Assembly (NCBI GenBank): GCA_047630175.1
Contig: JBLHVI010000033.1
Span: forward strand, 1-36,715
Reading direction: 5' to 3'
From: UBA4582 sp047630175
GTDB lineage: Bacteria > Pseudomonadota > Gammaproteobacteria > Pseudomonadales > Azotimanducaceae
DNA length: 36,715 nt
The position numbers and the translations under genes are program-made. The stretch's first letter is position 1, and each line of letters starts with the position of its first letter. Below, one piece after another: positions 31,201 through 36,715 of the stretch. Under the pieces are notes generated by a model. The model was not told the DNA's origin. It was given only the letters and a program-made list of their open reading frames with translations, and searched no databases.

Positions 31201-33900
31201 ATGGATGAGATACGTGATCGGTTGCGCATGCTTGGAGATAGTCATCTACCAGCGCTTCAAGCCGACAATACAGTCAACTGCAGCCATCTTGACTGGCTAC
31301 TGCACTGGCGACTTAAGCACCGACCCGAACTTGCCGACCCTAATAAGGGTGCAAGCAAACCATTCGCGATGCTCCAGCCGACCATCGCCTTTATACAATG
31401 GGCAGAATTTAGGCGCTTAACAACGTTGCTGACCGTCGACTTAAGCAATCATGAATTGTTGACCGTCGGTGAAAAATCTTGGGAAAGTCACCACTTTCAA
31501 CCCTTCCGTGCCATGGCCCAGTCTATGTCTCGCATTCATGATAGTTACGAGTTGGTCTTCGGCGCGGACGGAATTTTCAGTCAATTTCTACCTTGCACCA
31601 TGCAATTGAAGGTTATGTCCCACCGCCATATGGCACTCGAAATTCACATGAATAAGGGCCTCCAACCCTGTCAGAATCTACATCAAATGCTTTGCGGACA
31701 GCTCTGTAGCTTGCTCCAATTTGAGCCCCAAACTCCTGCTAAATTAGCATCACACGGCAGGATGGCAACAAAGAATCCAATGACATCAGTTACACTCCAG
31801 CCCATGCAGAACGGTGCGGTCTTCGACATACGCTGGCGATGGACTACACCGATAATGTATCACCTGCAGCGCTGGCTGGCACCACAACGCTTGCAGCGGC
31901 AAACTCTCTGCGCTTTGACAATCCAGACCGACGCCCGCCTGAGCGGTGACCGGCGGACATACCATATAAGCCAAGAACTTGAGAAAACGCAGCAAAAATC
32001 GAGAATCCTCAAGCACGAGTACGAGACAATTACTGGCCACATGACCGAGGCTGTCTGCGTGTTGGATGCATCCCAACAGATACTGTTCGCGACGCCCTCT
32101 GTTGAGCGTTGGTTAGGCTACACTCCCAAACAACTGCAGGCATTTAACGTAACACAAATTCTCGCACCAACCTGCGCCAAACGCCTCATCCATCAGCTCG
32201 ACACCCACAACGTTAAGACTATTGGCTCAACACTACTTGAAGTTGAATTCGTGCATCGCGATGGCTACACCTTGCCCGCCGAAATTGAATATCAACACCA
32301 CGCTAAACACGGTCTAGTTATCGTTGCTCGATCACTGTCGCACGTTCGCAACCTACAAAGCCAAGTGGCGGAGGCTGCCGCTAACTACGAGTCAGTCGTC
32401 AGACATACTCCAGAGGCTATCATTCAGATTAATCATGCTTTCGAAATCGACACCGTCAATGACGCGACTCAGCAAATATTTGGCTACGATAAACAGGCTC
32501 TCGTTGGCAAAACGCTCACACTGCTGTTACCCGATATAGACAAACACAAAGCGTCGGAAAAGCAACCGGATGGCAGCGAACACCCGTGGCAAACTCTTCA
32601 AGGTTGCCACCAAAATGGCCACCAAATCCCTGTCGAGATACATCTGAATTGGCAGCGACAACAGGACTTGCAGCTCACCACCGTGATCATCCGAGATATT
32701 TCCCATCGAACTCGCGGCAATACGGAGCGAATAATACTGCAACAGCAGCTACAGGCTGCGCAGCGAATGGAGGCGGTAGGTCAGCTCACTAGCGGCGTCG
32801 CCCACGATTTTAATAACTTACTGGTCGCTATCAATGGCTATACAGACCTGTGCTTAAAGCAGAATGTTGGCCAAAAAAAACGCAGCGGCTATCTCAATGA
32901 GATCCGTTTAGCCGGCAAACTTGCAGCAGAACTCACCCACAAGTTACTCGCCTTTAGCCGTCCACAAAACGCGCAAACCGGCACTGTTGATCTCCATCAG
33001 GTCATTGCTAGCCTAGAGATTCTGATTCGTCGTTTGCTACCGACCTCCATTAATATCGATATCGACACCATGACAGAAACCGCCTGGATACGGGCGGACC
33101 CGGGTCAGTTAGAGCAGGTCATCCTAAATCTTGTCATCAATGCGCGAGATGCCATTTCTGACGTTGGGGAACTGCAAATAACAACGCGACGAGTCATTAT
33201 TGAGCCTGAACTGGACATGCCCTGTCAATTATTGCCTGCTGGCAACTACATTCAGTTGATCATTACCGACTCAGGTGCCGGCATGAACAGCGACGAACTC
33301 ACACACCTATTCGAGCCATTTTTTACCACCAAGCCTGAAGGACTAGGAACAGGCTTGGGTCTGTCAGTCGTGCATGACATCGTCAAACAACACCGAGGCG
33401 TCATTCAGGTTGATAGTGAACCAGGGCAGGGCTCACGCTTTTGTGTCTACCTCCCGGCCAGCCACGCCGGGGTCACCCCTCTGACAGCGACGCAACCTGC
33501 CAAGATCATGGGCGGCACGGAGACCCTGCTATTGGTCGAAGACAGTCAGCCTGTTAGAGATTTGGCGCGCCTGATTCTAAGAGGTGTCGGTTATAACGTC
33601 ATCGAGGCCCGCGATGGCCCTGAGGCGCTCAGCATATTCGCTGCAAGCCATACGGAGATTGCACTTGTTATCATGGACGTTGTAATGCCTCGAATGGGAG
33701 GCCAACAGACTATGCTCGAAATGCGCCGAGTCGATCCCAACGTACGCCTGGTATTCACCAGCGGCTATGGATATCAGGGCTTACACACCAAATTCGTCTA
33801 CGACCAAGGACTGCCCTTCATCCCTAAACCCTACAGCACGGATGTGCTTTGTGACCGCATTCGCACGCTGCTTGACACCCACATCGACGACGGTTTGTAA
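31201..33900 (+). CDS. Hybrid sensor histidine kinase (two PAS, HisKA, HATPase, receiver)
   Basis: An 899-residue, apparently soluble sensor kinase; no transmembrane helix is evident. Residues 1-265 form a region I cannot assign. PAS 1 covers about 270-380 and PAS 2 about 390-505. The HisKA box, SGVAHDFNNLLVAINGYTDL, has phospho-acceptor His535. The ATPase has the N-box NLVINARDAI (about 642), G1 DSGAGM, FEPFFTTK and G2 GTGLGLS. A C-terminal receiver (about 775-895) has the acidic pair in VEDSQ, phospho-Asp826 in VIMDVVMP, a TSGYG switch residue and Lys in IPKPYS. All key residues are intact, so phosphorelay should work. No separate response regulator or Hpt gene is adjacent, so the output partner is unknown. 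It lies 100 bp downstream of the DUF2161 gene. Confidence 0.92.
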   Translation: MDEIRDRLRMLGDSHLPALQADNTVNCSHLDWLLHWRLKHRPELADPNKGASKPFAMLQPTIAFIQWAEFRRLTTLLTVDLSNHELLTVGEKSWESHHFQPFRAMAQSMSRIHDSYELVFGADGIFSQFLPCTMQLKVMSHRHMALEIHMNKGLQPCQNLHQMLCGQLCSLLQFEPQTPAKLASHGRMATKNPMTSVTLQPMQNGAVFDIRWRWTTPIMYHLQRWLAPQRLQRQTLCALTIQTDARLSGDRRTYHISQELEKTQQKSRILKHEYETITGHMTEAVCVLDASQQILFATPSVERWLGYTPKQLQAFNVTQILAPTCAKRLIHQLDTHNVKTIGSTLLEVEFVHRDGYTLPAEIEYQHHAKHGLVIVARSLSHVRNLQSQVAEAAANYESVVRHTPEAIIQINHAFEIDTVNDATQQIFGYDKQALVGKTLTLLLPDIDKHKASEKQPDGSEHPWQTLQGCHQNGHQIPVEIHLNWQRQQDLQLTTVIIRDISHRTRGNTERIILQQQLQAAQRMEAVGQLTSGVAHDFNNLLVAINGYTDLCLKQNVGQKKRSGYLNEIRLAGKLAAELTHKLLAFSRPQNAQTGTVDLHQVIASLEILIRRLLPTSINIDIDTMTETAWIRADPGQLEQVILNLVINARDAISDVGELQITTRRVIIEPELDMPCQLLPAGNYIQLIITDSGAGMNSDELTHLFEPFFTTKPEGLGTGLGLSVVHDIVKQHRGVIQVDSEPGQGSRFCVYLPASHAGVTPLTATQPAKIMGGTETLLLVEDSQPVRDLARLILRGVGYNVIEARDGPEALSIFAASHTEIALVIMDVVMPRMGGQQTMLEMRRVDPNVRLVFTSGYGYQGLHTKFVYDQGLPFIPKPYSTDVLCDRIRTLLDTHIDDGL

Positions 33901-34083
33901 ACCAAGAGACCTTAATCAAGGGGTTAACTATAGCCAATCAGAGGTTTTAATTCCCAATACGAGTATCGCCAGGCTGCGACAGCAGACCGATATTGTGGCG
34001 CAGCGATAGCGAAACCGATAGTATGATCAGGTTCTGCTATACCGATATGCATCCCCGTCAATCGCACCTATGAATAAGCACCC

Positions 34084-35808
34084 ATGAATCTCAAATTACT
34101 TATCGATCACGCCGTACGCGCCGCCCTGTTAAAAGCCGGTGCTGGAGACAGCCCTGCGGTCATTAAAAATTCCCAGCGTCTCGAGTTTGGCCACTATCAA
34201 GCTAATGGTGTGATGGGTGCGGCCAAGAAAATCGGCCAGAATCCGCGGGCATTGGCCAGCGAAATTATCGAACATATCGCCCTACCAGCCGCCCAGTCTC
34301 TGGAGGTTGCCGGCCCAGGCTTTATCAATATACATTTGTCAGCAGAGTTTATTGCCAACGGTTTATCGCAGCTGCGAAAAGATTCGCGCTTGGGTATCGA
34401 GAGCCGATCTGCAGAGAAAATTGTTATCGACTACTCGGCACCGAACCTAGCGAAAGAGATGCACATCGGACATCTACGCAGCACGTCAATCGGCGACGCC
34501 GCGGCGCGGGTGCTGGAATTTCAGGGTCACCATGTCATCCGCGCCAATCATGTGGGTGACTGGGGAGCCCAGTTTGGCAGTCTACTGGCTTATATGGATC
34601 AGCTAGACGCCCAAGGCGAGACACTCGGTAGTGAGTTAAAAGACCTAGAAAAGTTTTACATGGCCGCCAGCAAGCTGTTCAAGTCCGACCTTGATTTCGC
34701 CAGCCGGGCGCGTGAGTATGTTGTGCGCCTGCAGTCTGGCGACAGCCACTGCCTTACTTTATGGCAGCAGTTTATTACTGAGTCCATCAATCACTGTCAG
34801 GCAGTCTACGACAAACTCAATATCAGCCTACGCCGCGAAGACATTATGGCCGAGAGCTCTTACAACAGTGACCTGCCTGTGGTCGTGACAGAACTAAATG
34901 CCATGGGCCTTCTTCATGAATCGAACGGCGCGAAATGTGTATTCCTTGACCAATTCAAGGGCAAGGATGGTAGTCCTCTGCCCGCCATTGTTCAAAAGTC
35001 AGATCAAGGCTATCCCTACTTAGCCAGTGATATCGCGGCGGTACGCCATAGAACACAAGACTTAAACGTCGACCGCGCCTTATATTTTGTTGATGCACGC
35101 CAGAAGTTGCACCTTGCTCAACTCTTTGCAGTCGCCAAGGTCGCCGGCTACATTAATGAAAAGCAGAATTTTCTTCACCTACCTTTCGGTGTCATTCTCA
35201 AAGAAGATGGCAAACCTTTCAAAACCCGTGATGGTGCAGACGTCAAGCTGGTCGAGGTCATCGATGAAGCTGTTAGTCGTGCTTATGATCTGGTTAGCAG
35301 CAAAAATCCTGGGCTGGGTGATGAGCAACGTCGTGCTATCGCTCGGGTCGTGGGTGTTGGTGCCATAAAGTACGCCGAGCTGTCGAAAAACCGCCTGACA
35401 GACTATGTGTTCGACTGGGACACTATGCTGTCATTCGAAGGTAATACAGCACCCTACCTGCAATATGCGTACACGCGCATTCGCAGTGTATTTCGCAAGG
35501 CGGCTATCGACCCGCTAAAACTTACCGGCAGCATCTCCATTAATGAGCCGCTGGAAATGCAGCTGGGACTGAAGTTACTTCAGTTCAGCGAAACCCTGGA
35601 GGCGGTCACCGAAGATTACCAGGCTAATATTTTGTGCAACTATTTGTTTGAGCTTGCCGGTCTATTTATGTCGTTCTACGAGGCTTGTCCAATTCTTAAA
35701 GCAGAGCCAGAAATCAGTAACAGTCGCTTAATGCTGGCTGACCTTACCGCAAGAGTGCTGCAGCAGGGACTTGACCTGCTCGGCATTGAAACCGTCGAGC
35801 AAATGTAG
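34084..35808 (+). CDS. argS: Arginyl-tRNA synthetase
   Basis: A class I aminoacyl-tRNA synthetase that charges tRNA-Arg. The 574 residues match the E. coli enzyme in length (577). The additional N-terminal domain contains LEFGHYQANGVMGAAKK. The catalytic core shows YSAPNLAKEMHIGHLRST with HIGH at 127-130 and NHVGDWGAQFG. DGKPFKTRDGADVKL stands in place of a canonical KMSKS, as is normal for ArgRS. The anticodon-binding domain includes NTAPYLQYAYTRIRS and the protein ends LLGIETVEQM. The ATG at 34084 matches the family start. The upstream 183-bp gap should hold its promoter. The DHFR gene begins on the base after its stop codon. Confidence 0.97.
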   Translation: MNLKLLIDHAVRAALLKAGAGDSPAVIKNSQRLEFGHYQANGVMGAAKKIGQNPRALASEIIEHIALPAAQSLEVAGPGFINIHLSAEFIANGLSQLRKDSRLGIESRSAEKIVIDYSAPNLAKEMHIGHLRSTSIGDAAARVLEFQGHHVIRANHVGDWGAQFGSLLAYMDQLDAQGETLGSELKDLEKFYMAASKLFKSDLDFASRAREYVVRLQSGDSHCLTLWQQFITESINHCQAVYDKLNISLRREDIMAESSYNSDLPVVVTELNAMGLLHESNGAKCVFLDQFKGKDGSPLPAIVQKSDQGYPYLASDIAAVRHRTQDLNVDRALYFVDARQKLHLAQLFAVAKVAGYINEKQNFLHLPFGVILKEDGKPFKTRDGADVKLVEVIDEAVSRAYDLVSSKNPGLGDEQRRAIARVVGVGAIKYAELSKNRLTDYVFDWDTMLSFEGNTAPYLQYAYTRIRSVFRKAAIDPLKLTGSISINEPLEMQLGLKLLQFSETLEAVTEDYQANILCNYLFELAGLFMSFYEACPILKAEPEISNSRLMLADLTARVLQQGLDLLGIETVEQM

Positions 35809-36294
35809 ATGACTGTCAGCTTGGTCGCGGCACGCGCACTTAACCATGTCATCGGCAACGGCCCGAATATACCTTGGCGAGTTAAGGGTGAGCAGAAGCT
35901 TTTTCGGGAGATCACCCTCGGCGGCATACTGATCATGGGACGTAAAACCTTCGAGTCTATCGGTAAACCGCTCCCCGGACGCAGCACCATTATTGTCAGC
36001 CGCGACCTTACTTACCAAGCGCAGGACTGTCAAAGCGCCGGCTCACTTGAAGCTGCCTTAACACTTACTAACGAAGATCCACGCCCCGTTTTTATTGTAG
36101 GCGGTGGTGAAATATATCGTCTAGCATTGGAGCTGCAGTTAGTCGATACGGTGCATCTCACGACAATCCAGACTAACGTCGAGGGCGATGTCATATTCCC
36201 CGAATTTCCTACGCCAGAGTTTACTTTGGTGCAAGAGACAATCGTTGAGTCCAACATCAACTATGTCTATCAATACTTTGAAAAGACCTCGTAG
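35809..36294 (+). CDS. folA: Dihydrofolate reductase, DfrA1-like subgroup
   Basis: DHFR reduces dihydrofolate to tetrahydrofolate with NADPH. The 161 residues contain VIGNGPNIPWRVKGEQKLF with Glu28 as the catalytic acid (Asp27 in E. coli), MGRKTFESIG (43-52), LPGRSTIIVSR, the NADPH loop IVGGGEIY (96-103) and GDVIFPEFP. It ends SNINYVYQYF. Several of these segments (IGNGPxIPW, KGEQxLF, GGGEIY, EGDVxFPE, SNINYxYQ) match, by my recollection, the integron-borne trimethoprim-resistant DfrA1-type enzymes better than the usual E. coli-like FolA. The ATG follows the argS TAG with no gap, so it is read from the argS transcript. No attC-like site was found downstream, so it appears to be a chromosomal gene. 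Confidence 0.93.
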   Translation: MTVSLVAARALNHVIGNGPNIPWRVKGEQKLFREITLGGILIMGRKTFESIGKPLPGRSTIIVSRDLTYQAQDCQSAGSLEAALTLTNEDPRPVFIVGGGEIYRLALELQLVDTVHLTTIQTNVEGDVIFPEFPTPEFTLVQETIVESNINYVYQYFEKTS

Positions 36295-36513
36295 CGAAGC
36301 ACAGCAATACCTTCCTGGATAGCTCGATCACAGCTGTCAGCAGCTGCATCCTATGCAGGGGGCGTTGACTGGCTGAGGGTAGCTTAAATCACTCGCTGCA
36401 CAATACCTGTAGTCCCCAGTTGAATCGACGCCCTAGCCGGAAAATACGCTTTAGCACTCGCCAACAGTTAACAAATACCCGATTCCTCTCGCATTCGAAC
36501 AGGTGCTGCGCCG
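36295..36513. other. Convergent intergenic region after folA
   Basis: 219 bp between the convergent stops of folA and the DUF1499 gene. It contains a small perfect hairpin, CTGCAT / ATGCAG with a 3-nt loop (36344-36358), without a T-run. No gene, terminator of standard form or integron attC structure is supported. Confidence 0.4.
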
Positions 36514-36715
36514 TCAGATGTTGTCTAGCTTTGCGCCATCTGCTACTAAGCTATCCATCAAGACCCCTAAGCGCTGACGAAGTTCATGAACACGTCGACG
36601 ATTAGTACCCAGATCATAGAACCCTACCCGCGACTCAGAACGTAGGTGAATCACGCGCATCTGAAGGTCAATGCGACAGGTGAGATCGTCAACAAAGCCT
36701 AGCAGCGAGCTGCTA
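36514..36715 (-). CDS. DUF1499 family protein (partial, 5' end outside window)
   Basis: The last 66 codons of a minus-strand gene that runs off the right edge. The visible end reads VDDLTCRIDLQMRVIHLRSE then SRVGFYDLGTNRRRVHELRQ, which fits the C-terminal signature of DUF1499 proteins (...SRVGxxDLGxNRxRI...). Function unknown to me. It ends with a TGA at 36514-36516 and is convergent with folA. Because only the C-terminus is visible, a signal peptide or membrane segment cannot be judged. Confidence 0.7.
   Translation of the reverse strand, partial: SSSLLGFVDDLTCRIDLQMRVIHLRSESRVGFYDLGTNRRRVHELRQRLGVLMDSLVADGAKLDNI

Noticed and set aside
36295..36513. Possible integron attC site after the DfrA1-like DHFR
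   Set aside because: One GTTGAAT at about 36417-36423 fits GTTRRRY, but no matching inverse core (RYYYAAC) or paired L/R boxes could be found.
1..36715. tRNA genes, insertion sequences, prophage or defence islands
   Set aside because: No cloverleaf with a GGTTC-type T-loop, no transposase or integrase motif, and no restriction, toxin-antitoxin or CRISPR gene sets were found by reading both strands.

Overview
The window is about 36.7 kb of a gammaproteobacterial chromosome, densely coded with short intergenic gaps. The best clue to lineage is the left end. The minus-strand order aroQ - prmA - zinc-ribbon/DUF3426 - dusB - fis - purH - purD is the conserved Pseudomonadales-type arrangement (in Pseudomonas aeruginosa, dsbD-aroQ-accB-accC-...-prmA-...-dusB-fis-purH-purD). 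LapG/LapD, a DUF2333 protein, Mpl, a Cox15-type CtaA and an FNR/Anr regulator fit an aerobic to facultative, probably aquatic gammaproteobacterium. I cannot name the genus. No tRNA, rRNA, IS element, prophage or CRISPR array was seen.

Layout. (1) 1-7773, minus strand: purD (3' end cut by the window edge), purH, a terminator, fis, dusB, DUF3426 protein, prmA, aroQ, and a gene reduced to the N-terminal domain of DsbD. accB and accC, normally between aroQ and prmA, are absent, and so is the rest of dsbD. (2) 7847-14857, plus strand: a TPR-like lipoprotein, lapG-lapD (translationally coupled c-di-GMP control of adhesin proteolysis), a DUF2333 protein, and hppA, a K+-dependent-type membrane pyrophosphatase, closed by a strong terminator. 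(3) 14948-18852: a D-2-hydroxyacid dehydrogenase (plus), then on the minus strand a small K+-channel-like protein, PPi-dependent phosphofructokinase and a YbdK-type carboxylate-amine ligase. (4) 19156-22143: AstE-like metallohydrolase and SirB2 (plus, overlapping), UspA (minus), a decayed uspE-like pseudogene, and a DksA/TraR-type zinc-finger gene with a well-placed FNR box. (5) 22443-27684: ctaA-nadE (minus, overlapping), then fnr and an acyl-CoA dehydrogenase (plus). (6) 28349-36294, plus strand: a membrane protein, mpl, a DUF2161 nuclease-fold protein, a large hybrid histidine kinase, argS, and a dihydrofolate reductase that resembles the mobile trimethoprim-resistance enzymes of the DfrA1 group. 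A DUF1499 gene (minus) is cut by the right edge.

How the genes fit together. hppA and pfp both use pyrophosphate as an energy currency, and a K+-channel-like gene lies between them. lapG and lapD form a complete protease/receptor switch without its adhesin. FNR, the FNR-box promoter of the DksA-like gene, UspA and the uspE relic suggest a local low-oxygen/stress group, although only the FNR box is direct evidence. The observations most worth following are the DfrA1-like chromosomal DHFR, the FNR-controlled DksA-like gene, the loss of accBC and most of dsbD from a conserved cluster, the uspE pseudogene and the hybrid kinase with an unassigned N-terminal domain.
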